Source of the DNA: Nitratidesulfovibrio oxamicus
Lineage (GTDB): Bacteria > Desulfobacterota > Desulfovibrionia > Desulfovibrionales > Desulfovibrionaceae
Direction of reading: 5' to 3'
NCBI RefSeq assembly: GCF_015731765.1
Contig: NZ_VRYY01000332.1
Location: 1-46,244 of the forward strand
Length of the DNA stretch: 46,244 bases
This document shows positions 1 through 7,347 of the stretch, in pieces. The position numbers were made by a program, and so were the translations under genes. The number at the start of each line of letters is the position of its first letter. Position 1 is the first letter of the stretch. The notes beneath the pieces were generated by a model that saw only the letters and a program-made list of their open reading frames with translations, had not been told where the DNA came from and did not search any database.

Positions 1-2
1 CG

Positions 3-161
3 CTGGGCGCGGGCGTGCTGCTGGCCGCGGCGTTGCGTGCCCGCATGGCGGACATGCCCGCCGCGCTGCGTCTGGCGGGCCTTGCCCTGGCGCTTGCCCT
101 GGCCGGTGAACTGGCCGGTCGGGTGCTGTTCTTCGGCCTGTACGCCCGGATGGGCCTGTAG
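3..161 (+). CDS. DmsC-like membrane anchor subunit, C-terminal end only
   Basis: The window opens inside a reading frame that runs from the edge to a TAG at 159-161. The 52 visible residues are almost entirely Leu, Ala and Gly, with a last helix ending in GRVLFFGLYARMGL. That ending resembles the C-terminus of DmsC-type anchors of DMSO-reductase-family enzymes, which bind the catalytic and iron-sulfur subunits to the membrane and exchange electrons with quinol. The next gene encodes a TorD/DmsD-type chaperone for such molybdoenzymes, which supports the call. Only the tail is visible, so the substrate cannot be judged. Confidence 0.6.
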   Translation: MGAGVLLAAALRARMADMPAALRLAGLALALALAGELAGRVLFFGLYARMGL

Positions 162-244
162 GCCCGAAACCCTGTGGAACAGGCTGGCCGGGGGGCGTCC
201 GCGCTCCCCGGTCGGCCATGCTCCGCACCGTGCAAGGAGGCGTC

Positions 245-1099
245 ATGGCCCACTGCAGGACGGATATTGCCGCTTCTTCCGTTTTTGACGGCAAGCCAGT
301 TGCCCCGAACATGCGTTCCGGCCCCATGCCGTTCATGCCCCACGCCGTGGCGTTGCGCTTTCTGGGGCAGGTGTTCCTGAATGGTCCGGTGGACGGCGGG
401 CTGGTGCGCGCCCTGCGCGAGGGGCTGTTTGCGGAATGGCCCGTGACGCCTGCTGGCACGACCACCCGCCAGGCGCTGGAAATGCTGCGCGATCTCGCCG
501 GACCTGCCGCGGAGGCCGTGTACCCCGATGGGGACGACGCCCGCTGGAACGCGCTGGCGCAGGATCTGGAGCGCGACCATGCCCAATTGTTCGTCGGGCC
601 GGAGATTGCCGTGCCGCCGTGGGAATCGGTGTGGCGCGACAAGGACCGGCTGCTGTTCGGCGAATCCACCTTTGCCGTGCGCGCCGCCTATGCCCGCTTT
701 GGCCTGGGGGCCGACCGCCCCGGCAACGAGCCGGACGACCACCTGGGGCGCGAATTAGGTTTTCTGGGTCATCTCGCCGGGCTTGCCGCGTCGGGGCCGG
801 AGTCCCCGGAGTTCCCCTCGTCCGAATCCCCCTCGTCCCCGGAACTCGCAACGTCCACGGGGTTCCCGACGTTCATGCCGGACCCGCTTGACGCGGCCCG
901 CGCTTTTCTGGACGATCGTCTCCTGATGTGGGTGCCGATGGTGCGTGAAGCCATGCAGCGCGCCGCCCGCACCCCCCACTATGTCGCGCTGGGCCTGCTG
1001 GCCGAAGGCGCGGCAAGGGACCTGCATGCGGATATCCACGCCCTGCGCGCCGCCAAGGCTGTTGCCCCGGCCGCCATCACCCGCCCGTCCGGTGCCTGA
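245..1099 (+). CDS. TorD/DmsD-family molybdoenzyme chaperone
   Basis: A 284-residue cytoplasmic protein. An upstream in-frame ATG exists at 218, but AAGGAGG at 234-240 sits just before the ATG at 245, so that start is preferred. Family traits are the all-helical pattern, DLERDHAQLFVGPEIAVPPW near residues 108-128 (the usual Y/FxxLF-G-P-PWESV block) and a LGHLAGL segment. TorD-type proteins bind the twin-arginine leader of a molybdopterin oxidoreductase and hold it until cofactor insertion. The gene lies 83 bases after the DmsC-like gene, so it probably serves that enzyme. Residues about 178-208 are a Ser/Pro/Glu-rich insertion not expected in the family. A two-component system follows with little or no spacing. 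Confidence 0.8.
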   Translation: MAHCRTDIAASSVFDGKPVAPNMRSGPMPFMPHAVALRFLGQVFLNGPVDGGLVRALREGLFAEWPVTPAGTTTRQALEMLRDLAGPAAEAVYPDGDDARWNALAQDLERDHAQLFVGPEIAVPPWESVWRDKDRLLFGESTFAVRAAYARFGLGADRPGNEPDDHLGRELGFLGHLAGLAASGPESPEFPSSESPSSPELATSTGFPTFMPDPLDAARAFLDDRLLMWVPMVREAMQRAARTPHYVALGLLAEGAARDLHADIHALRAAKAVAPAAITRPSGA

Positions 1100-2936
1100 T
1101 CCGCACCCGGACCACCTCCGCGAACGCGCACGCCAGTCGCGCCAGTCGCGCCGTTCCCGTTGCGCGCGGGCGGCGCTGTCGGCGTTTTCGCCTTGCGTTT
1201 CGCGCATTCCCCGCGCTTCGTTGCCGCTGCTGCTCCGGCTGCTTCCTGCCCTGCTGGTGCTGCTGTCCGCCCTGTGCCTCGTCGCCCCGGCCCATGCCCG
1301 CGAGGTGGTGGTGGGCATCTACGACATGGAGCCGCTGTCCATGCGCGGCGCCGATGGCCGGGTGCAGGGCATCGTGGTGGACGTCATGGACGCCGTGGCC
1401 CGCGACGAAGGCTGGACCGTGCGCTACGTGTACGACGACTGGGACCGGCTGATGCCCATGCTGGAAGATGGCCGCATCGACGTGCTGGCCCCCATCGCCT
1501 TTTCGGAAACGCGCACCGCCTACCGCTACAACCGCGACTATCTGGTCATCGACTGGGGGCAGATATGGGTGCGGCGCAACATCCGCGTGGACATGCTGTT
1601 CGACCTGCAGGACAAGCTGGTGGGCGGGGTGTCCATGAGCATCTTTCCCGCCGGGTTCGAGGCCTTTGCCCGCCGCTTCGGCGTGCAGTACCGGCAGCGC
1701 GATTATCCCGATTATTCGGCCCTGCTGGACGCCCTGAACCGGGGCGAGGTGGACGCCGCCGTCATCCCCCGGTTCATCGGCACCCATCACGAGCGGCGCG
1801 GCACCGCAGAGCCCGCGTCCATCGTGTTCAGCCCGTTCGAGATGCGCTATGCCGCCATGCGGGGCCGGGCCGACGACGTCATGGACGCCCTTGACCGCCG
1901 CCTGGCGGCCTACAAGGCCGACAAGGATTCGGCGTACCATCGCAGCCTGAACCGCTGGATACGCATCGACGCGCCGGTGCTGCCCGCCTGGCTGCCCTAT
2001 GCACTGGGCGCCGCCGCCGTGCTGCTGCTGGCACTGGCCGGGGTGAACAAGGCCCTGCGCGGGCAGGTGCGCCGCCAGACCGAACAACTGCGCGCCGCCA
2101 ACGCGGACCTGGCCGTCTCGCGCGACCAGATACGCACCCTGCTCGCCTACCAGCAGCAGGCGGCGGAAGACATCCGGCGGCGCATCTCGCGCGAGGTGCA
2201 CGACGAACTGGGCCAGAACCTCACCGCGCTGAAGTTCGGGCTGCACCGGCTGGGGCGGGTGGTGCCGGAGGGGGATGGCCCGTCGCACGAGCGCCTTCTG
2301 TCCATGACCCGCCTGACCGAGGATACCATAGAGGCGGTGCGGCGCATCTCGCGTGAATTGCGGCCCGGCCATCTGGACGACATTGGCCTGTTGGCCGCCT
2401 CGCAGTGGCTGGTGCAGGATTTTTCGGCCAACACCGGCATTGCCGTGCACTTCGACGGCCCGGGACAGGGTGGCGACCCCGGGCATGGAGATGGCCCCAC
2501 GCCGGTTGATGGCCCCGGACAGGGCGATGCTTCCGGGCAGGCCGCCGGTGCGGGAGTGGGCCGGGAACGGCAGGCGCCGGACGGGCGCGACCCGCTGGGC
2601 CCCATGGACCCCGACCGCGCCGTGGCGGTATACCGGGTGTTGCAGGAAGCCCTGACCAACGTGGCCCGCCACGCCGGGGCGCGGCACATCCGGGTGATGT
2701 TGCGGCGCGAGGGCGGCTGCCTGCGACTGGTGGTGGCCGACGACGGGCACGGCTTCGACGTGCATGGCGAACGCCCCGGCGGCACGGGGTATCTGGGCAT
2801 CGTCAACATGCGGGAACGGGTGGCCGCCTTCGGCGGGGAATTCCATATCGACAGCGGCGCTGGCGGCACCACCGTGCGTGTCAGCGTGCCGCTGGAACAG
2901 CCGGACGCGCAAGGGGGCGGAACATGCGGTTCCTGA
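1092..2936 (+). CDS. Periplasmic-binding-domain sensor histidine kinase (NarL/DegS class)
   Basis: The order is a basic leader, a signal-peptide-like hydrophobic stretch ending APAHA (about 1221-1302), a family-3 solute-binding domain (VVVGIYDMEPLSMRG onward), a membrane helix near 1980-2050, a short coiled coil, the HisKA_3 box SREVHDELGQ with His at codon 2199-2201, a Gly/Asp-rich insert (2455-2600), then the ATPase with QEALTNVARHA and DDGHGFDV. The protein should sense a small molecule, such as an amino acid or organic acid, in the periplasm and phosphorylate the response regulator whose gene overlaps its end by 13 bases. The start is uncertain: GTG 1092 overlaps the previous stop, TTG 1221 lies at the signal core, and an ATG at 945 would give a long basic leader. 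None has a clear ribosome site. Confidence 0.8.
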   Translation: MPDPHPDHLRERARQSRQSRRSRCARAALSAFSPCVSRIPRASLPLLLRLLPALLVLLSALCLVAPAHAREVVVGIYDMEPLSMRGADGRVQGIVVDVMDAVARDEGWTVRYVYDDWDRLMPMLEDGRIDVLAPIAFSETRTAYRYNRDYLVIDWGQIWVRRNIRVDMLFDLQDKLVGGVSMSIFPAGFEAFARRFGVQYRQRDYPDYSALLDALNRGEVDAAVIPRFIGTHHERRGTAEPASIVFSPFEMRYAAMRGRADDVMDALDRRLAAYKADKDSAYHRSLNRWIRIDAPVLPAWLPYALGAAAVLLLALAGVNKALRGQVRRQTEQLRAANADLAVSRDQIRTLLAYQQQAAEDIRRRISREVHDELGQNLTALKFGLHRLGRVVPEGDGPSHERLLSMTRLTEDTIEAVRRISRELRPGHLDDIGLLAASQWLVQDFSANTGIAVHFDGPGQGGDPGHGDGPTPVDGPGQGDASGQAAGAGVGRERQAPDGRDPLGPMDPDRAVAVYRVLQEALTNVARHAGARHIRVMLRREGGCLRLVVADDGHGFDVHGERPGGTGYLGIVNMRERVAAFGGEFHIDSGAGGTTVRVSVPLEQPDAQGGGTCGS

Positions 2937-3634
2937 TCGTGGACGACCATGCCGTGGTCCGCAAGGGCATCATCGAGATCGTGCACGACTTCGTGCCGGA
3001 CATCGCGCCGGACCTGACCTTCGACGAGGCCACCACGGCGGCGGAGGCCCTGCGCCTTGCCGCGCGCCAGCGGCACGACCTGATTCTGCTGGACATCTCG
3101 CTGCCCGACGACAGCGGGCTGGCCACCCTGGCCCGGCTGAAGGAAGAGGATCCGGAACGCCCGGTGCTGATCCTGAGCGTGCACCGCGAGGACGAGTATG
3201 TGGTCCACGCCTTCCGCAACGGGGCCGATGGCTACATCACCAAAAGCTCCGCGCCGGAGGAACTGCGCGAGGCGGTGACCCGCATCCTGGAAGGCGACGT
3301 GTACATCAGCCCCACGGTGGCGGCGGCGCTGGCCAATGCGGCCACGGGACGGATGCGCGGGTCAGCCGGGCACGGGGGGCCGGATGGGCCGGATGGGCTG
3401 GATGGGCTGGGCAGGGTGGGCGGGCCTGGCGGGCTGGCCGCACTGCTTTCGGCCCGGGAATACGAGGTCATCGCCCGGCTGGCGCAGGGCGCCACGGTGG
3501 CCGAGATCGCCCGGGTCATGAACCTGAGCGGCAAGACCGTGAGCACCTACAAGACACGGGCCATGCGCAAGCTGAACATCACCAACCAGGCGGAACTGCT
3601 GCGCTTCGCCATGCGGCACGGGCTGTCCATGTAG
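2924..3634 (+). CDS. LuxR/NarL-family response regulator
   Basis: A 236-residue protein. The receiver domain (1-120) has the acidic pair D7-D8, the phospho-acceptor D57 in LILLDISLPD and Lys in GYITKSS. The C-terminal LuxR-type helix-turn-helix (about 170-232) reads LSAREYEVIARLAQG, then ATVAEIARVMNLSGKTVSTY. The start overlaps the kinase gene by 13 bases, which indicates translational coupling and a cognate pair. The linker holds a run of Gly-x-Asp triplets encoded by 9-base tandem repeats (3378-3413), making it longer than a normal NarL linker. The target genes are unknown; the molybdoenzyme genes just upstream are the obvious candidates. Confidence 0.9.
   Translation: MRFLIVDDHAVVRKGIIEIVHDFVPDIAPDLTFDEATTAAEALRLAARQRHDLILLDISLPDDSGLATLARLKEEDPERPVLILSVHREDEYVVHAFRNGADGYITKSSAPEELREAVTRILEGDVYISPTVAAALANAATGRMRGSAGHGGPDGPDGLDGLGRVGGPGGLAALLSAREYEVIARLAQGATVAEIARVMNLSGKTVSTYKTRAMRKLNITNQAELLRFAMRHGLSM
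3378..3413 (+). repeat. 9-base tandem repeats coding a Gly-x-Asp linker
   Basis: GGCCGGATG, GGCCGGATG, GGCTGGATG and a degenerate fourth copy lie in frame inside the response-regulator gene. They encode Gly-Pro-Asp / Gly-Leu-Asp triplets between receiver and DNA-binding domains. Because the unit is a multiple of three, copy-number change would lengthen or shorten the linker without a frameshift. Confidence 0.8.
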
Positions 3635-3741
3635 CCTGCCTGTGGTCCCGCCGATCCGCCAGCCGCCACACGTTCTTCAGATGTCCCGCCTTCTGCCCGC
3701 CCGGCGCGCACGGTTACCCGGTCACGCGCAGCCGCAGCGGA

Positions 3742-4106
3742 TCATTCCGGCGCGCTCTGCCCTTCATCCAGCGCGGCCAGTCGCCTGCGCGCCTTCCTTT
3801 CCAGCCTTCGATACGCCCTTGCAGCTAAGTCAGCCGTGCATGCTGACGATGGACGCACTGCATGAGCATGGTGACCACCTCCTGCGCGGTCAGTTCGCGG
3901 TCGGGCCACCACGGCGCGTCCGGGTTCAGGGTGGGATAGAGGATGCCGTGCCGGCGGAACAGGGCAGTGCGGTTATGGTCGCAGAAGGCCTGGATGGCGC
4001 TGCTGCCGGTCTTGGGTCCGCCAAGGTGGGCGACAAGCAGCGGCCCCTTCGCGGGGGTTGGCGTGATGGCCGTGCCGAGCGGGGCGGATGGGGCGTGTTC
4101 GGGCAT
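3742..4106 (-). pseudogene. Sulfotransferase-like gene remnant with internal deletion
   Basis: On the minus strand an ATG at 4106 opens a 93-residue frame ending at 3825. It contains LVAHLGGPKTGSSAIQAF, which resembles the N-terminal 5'-phosphosulfate loop of PAPS sulfotransferases, followed by NRTALFRRHGILYP, typical of bacterial members. A functional protein would be roughly 250-300 residues. Just past the stop, another minus frame runs ADLAARAYRRLERKARR and on to a TGA at 3742-3744, which reads like an authentic C-terminus. The two halves overlap in different frames and the middle is missing, so this looks like a gene that lost its core by deletion and shifted frame. Identification of the family is moderate; the broken state is well supported. 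Confidence 0.6.
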
Positions 4107-4233
4107 GGCGGCGTCTCCGGCTGGGTATGGCGCGGGGGAATGGAGAGGACGAAGGGGCTGCGCCCCGCGCGGATGTGACCATGCTAGGGGGAAGGTTGCG
4201 GGGCCTGTCGAGCGCGCCGCGCCTTTGCACGTG

Positions 4234-4269
4234 AAAACCCCCGGTCCCGTAGAGCGGGGCCGGGGGTTT
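4234..4269 (-). terminator. Rho-independent terminator of the nuo operon
   Basis: CCCCCGGTCCCG (4238-4249) pairs with CGGGGCCGGGGG (4255-4266) around the loop TAGAG, 12 pairs with one G-T wobble. On the minus strand the hairpin is followed by TTTT (4237-4234). It lies about 60 bases past the nuoN stop codon. Confidence 0.85.
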
Positions 4270-4330
4270 CGTGTTGCAGAGGTCGGAAGCCAAGACTGCG
4301 TTGGTGTTTTTCAGGGGACTGTTTCCACCT

Positions 4331-5758
4331 CTACCCAAACAAGGCCATGCCCGCCTGCACCGCCTTTTCGAACAGCGGCGAGGGCACGATGCCCAGCACC
4401 AGCGTGGCGGCGGCCAGCGCCACCGCGCCGCCCAGGCTGAACGCGCTCTGGTCGGGCGCGGGCAGCGAGGTGTTTTCGTCAGGCTCGGTATAGGCGTGGC
4501 GCACCAGCGACAGGTAGTAGTAGATGGCGATGGCGCTGTTCAGGGTCAGGGCGATGACCAGCCAGTTGTAGCCGTGGTTCCACGCCGCCGTGATCAGGAA
4601 CAGCTTGCCCATGAAGCCCGCCGTGGGCGGCAGGCCCACCAGGGCGAAGGCTCCCACCCCAAGGGCAAAGGCCAGCACCGGCGATCTGCGGTGCAGCCCG
4701 TTGAGGTCGGACAGGACCAGGTTGCGCCCGTCCACGGCCACGCGGGCCACCACCCAGAAGCACAGCAGGTTCATGACCACGTACACCAGCGCATAGAATG
4801 CGGCGGCGGCAAGGCCTTCCGCCGTGCCGGACACGAGGCCCACGGTCACGTAGCCCGCGTGCGCCACGGACGAGAAGCCCAGCATGCGCTTCACGTCCTT
4901 TTGCACCAGCGCGCACAGGTTGCCGAAGGTCATGGAGATGACCCCCAGCCAGGCGATGGCCGTGGTTATTTCCAGGCCGGGGTGCAGCACGGCGGCCAGG
5001 CGCACCAGCACCACCACCGCGCCCAGCTTGGGCAGGGTGGCCACGTAGGCCGCCGTCTCGTTGCTGGAGCCCTGGTACACGTCGGGGCACCAGAAGTGGA
5101 ACGGGAACAGGGCCAGCTTGTAGAACATGCCGCACAGGAACAGCGACAGGCCCACGACCGCCGTGGGACTTGCCGCCCACGACCAGTCGCGCGCGGCCAG
5201 CGCCGCGATGTACGTGGTCTGGTGCGCGGCCATGATGTACGACAGCCCGTACAGCGAGATGGCCGTGGCCGCCGCGCCGAACAGGATGTACTTGACGCCC
5301 GCCTCGGCCCCCTCGCGGGTGCGCCCGCGCAGGGGAATGAGCACATACAGGCTGTAGGACGACAGTTCCAGCGCAAGGTACAGGGTCACCAACTCGGCGG
5401 AGGACGCCAGCAGCATCAGGCCCCACGCCGATACCCCCAGGAACAGGAAGTAGTCGGCGCGCTTGCCTTCCTCCAGCGTGGGCTGGCGGGTGGCGTTGAG
5501 CACGGCGATGCAGAAGCCGCCCGCCACGCACAGCTTGAAGAACTGCGACAGGCCGTCCACCTTGTAGGCGTCCCACAGCAGCATGCCTTCGGCAGGAAGC
5601 GCCACCACGGATGCCGCCAGCACCACCAGCGCGCCCAGCGGCAGCCAGCGGTGGGCCGCTACAGAGGCAGGCCCGGCGGACAGCGCCTGCACGAACAGCA
5701 CGGCCACCAGCAGCAGCATGGCGCATTCGGGAACAAGCAGGGCAAGGTCGAGGTTCAC
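4331..5758 (-). CDS. nuoN: NADH-quinone oxidoreductase-type subunit N
   Basis: A 475-residue polytopic membrane protein, one of the antiporter-like proton channels of complex I. The charged residues expected for the family are present: E131 in LALELSSYSLYVL, K214 in MFYKLALFPFHFW and K244 in TLPKLGAV. The motif FPFHFWCPDVYQGSS is typical of NuoN rather than of L or M. Its ATG overlaps the nuoM stop (5755-5758) and it is the last gene of the operon, followed by a terminator. Confidence 0.93.
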   Translation of the reverse strand: MNLDLALLVPECAMLLLVAVLFVQALSAGPASVAAHRWLPLGALVVLAASVVALPAEGMLLWDAYKVDGLSQFFKLCVAGGFCIAVLNATRQPTLEEGKRADYFLFLGVSAWGLMLLASSAELVTLYLALELSSYSLYVLIPLRGRTREGAEAGVKYILFGAAATAISLYGLSYIMAAHQTTYIAALAARDWSWAASPTAVVGLSLFLCGMFYKLALFPFHFWCPDVYQGSSNETAAYVATLPKLGAVVVLVRLAAVLHPGLEITTAIAWLGVISMTFGNLCALVQKDVKRMLGFSSVAHAGYVTVGLVSGTAEGLAAAAFYALVYVVMNLLCFWVVARVAVDGRNLVLSDLNGLHRRSPVLAFALGVGAFALVGLPPTAGFMGKLFLITAAWNHGYNWLVIALTLNSAIAIYYYLSLVRHAYTEPDENTSLPAPDQSAFSLGGAVALAAATLVLGIVPSPLFEKAVQAGMALFG

Positions 5759-7314
5759 TGGCGCACCTCCTTGGCGATGGCGGCGGATGCGAGGATGGCG
5801 GGCGGTTCATGCCGCACCGCGTCCGCATGATTGAGGGCCAGCGGCGCTTCCTTCACCGGGGCGCGACCGCGCAGGTCGGCCAGCAGCCGGTCGATGGAAG
5901 GGTCGATCAGCCGCAGGAAGGGCGCGGGGGCAAGGCCTATCCACAGCACCAGCACGGCGGGCAGCAGCAGGTAGGCCCATTCGCGGCGGTTCAGGTCGTT
6001 CCAGGTCTTGGCCGTGGACGGGCTGCCCCAGGCCATGCGCAGGCTGACCCGGAACATGTACGCCGCCGCCAGCAGCGCGCCGGGCACGATGAGCGCACCC
6101 ACGGTCAGGCTTTGCTGGAAGGCGGCCACGAACACCAGCACTTCGCCCACGAAGCCGTTGGTACCCGGAAAGCCGAACGAGGCCAGGGCATACAGCCCCC
6201 AGAAGAACATGAACGCGGGCAGGTACTTGCCCATGCCCATGTTGTCCGCCACCTCGCGGCTGTGGCTGCGTTCGTACATGGCGCCGATCATCATGAACAG
6301 CGCGCCGGTGACGATGCCGTGGTTCAGCATCTGCAGCAGCGCGCCCTGCACGCCGCTTTTCTGGAACAGGAAGATGCCCAGCGTCACGAAGCCCATGTGG
6401 GCCACCGACGAATAGGCGACCAGCTTCTTGATGTCGGTCTGCCCCAGCGCCACCGCGCCCCCGTACAGGATGGACACCACCGAGACGCCGATCATCAGCG
6501 GGGCGAAGTGCACGCTGGCCTCGGGCGTCAGCGGCAGGCAGAAGCGCAGGAACCCGTAGGTGCCCATCTTCAGCAGCACGGCGGCAAGGATCACGCTGCC
6601 TGCGGACGGCGCCTGCACGTGGGCGGCGGGCAGCCAGGTGTGGAACGGGAACATGGGCACCTTGATGGCGAAGGCCAGGGCCATGGCCAGAAAGGCCCAG
6701 TACTGGAAGCGGAACCCGAAGGTCTGTTGCATCAGGTCGGGGATGGAGAAGGTGCCACCGGCAATGCGGAAGGCCACGATGGCCACCAGCAGCAGGGTGG
6801 ACCCGGCAAGTGTGTACAGGAAGAACTTGATGGACGCGTAGCGCCGCTCGGCCCCGCCCCATACCGCGATGAGCAGGTACATGGGGATGAGCATGGCTTC
6901 CCAGAACACGTAGAACAGCACGAGGTCCATGGAGGTGAACACGCCGATGCAGGCGGATGTCATCAGCAGCAGGCAGATGTGGAATTCCTTCACCCGCTTG
7001 CCGATGTACGTCCACGAGCACAGCACGCACAGCGGCAGGGTGAACAGGGTCAGCCACACCATCAGGATGCTGATGCCGTCCACGGCCAGGTGGTATTCAA
7101 GGCCCCAGCGGGCCACCCAGGTCATGCGTTCGACGAACTGGAAGCCGGCGTCGGGGTTGAAGGCGATGAGCGGCCACCCCGCCGCAAGCCCGATGAGCGA
7201 CGCCGCCAGCGACACGCGGCGCACGGTCTCGTCGTCGCGCAGGGGCAGCAGCAGCGCCGCCGCCACCAGCGGCAGGAAGATCAGGATGCTGAGGACCGGT
7301 ATGTCAGGATACAC
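5755..7314 (-). CDS. nuoM: NADH-quinone oxidoreductase-type subunit M
   Basis: A 519-residue antiporter-like membrane subunit with about 14 helices. E139 in LFYVFWEAMLIPMYLLI, K218 in LAFAIKVPMFPFHTWLP and K249 in VLLKMGTYGFLRF are the expected proton-path residues, and the sequence between them is canonical NuoM. Translation probably starts at GTG 7314, with GGAG about 10 bases upstream. It follows nuoL after 33 bases and overlaps nuoN by four bases. Confidence 0.94.
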   Translation of the reverse strand: MYPDIPVLSILIFLPLVAAALLLPLRDDETVRRVSLAASLIGLAAGWPLIAFNPDAGFQFVERMTWVARWGLEYHLAVDGISILMVWLTLFTLPLCVLCSWTYIGKRVKEFHICLLLMTSACIGVFTSMDLVLFYVFWEAMLIPMYLLIAVWGGAERRYASIKFFLYTLAGSTLLLVAIVAFRIAGGTFSIPDLMQQTFGFRFQYWAFLAMALAFAIKVPMFPFHTWLPAAHVQAPSAGSVILAAVLLKMGTYGFLRFCLPLTPEASVHFAPLMIGVSVVSILYGGAVALGQTDIKKLVAYSSVAHMGFVTLGIFLFQKSGVQGALLQMLNHGIVTGALFMMIGAMYERSHSREVADNMGMGKYLPAFMFFWGLYALASFGFPGTNGFVGEVLVFVAAFQQSLTVGALIVPGALLAAAYMFRVSLRMAWGSPSTAKTWNDLNRREWAYLLLPAVLVLWIGLAPAPFLRLIDPSIDRLLADLRGRAPVKEAPLALNHADAVRHEPPAILASAAIAKEVRQ

Positions 7315-7347
7315 AGGCAGCTCCGTTTTTTGTGGGTCCCGTTGCGG

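Noticed and set aside
1077-2912. 611-codon minus-strand frame opposite the histidine kinase
   Set aside because: Antisense shadow; all recognised motifs are in the plus frame.
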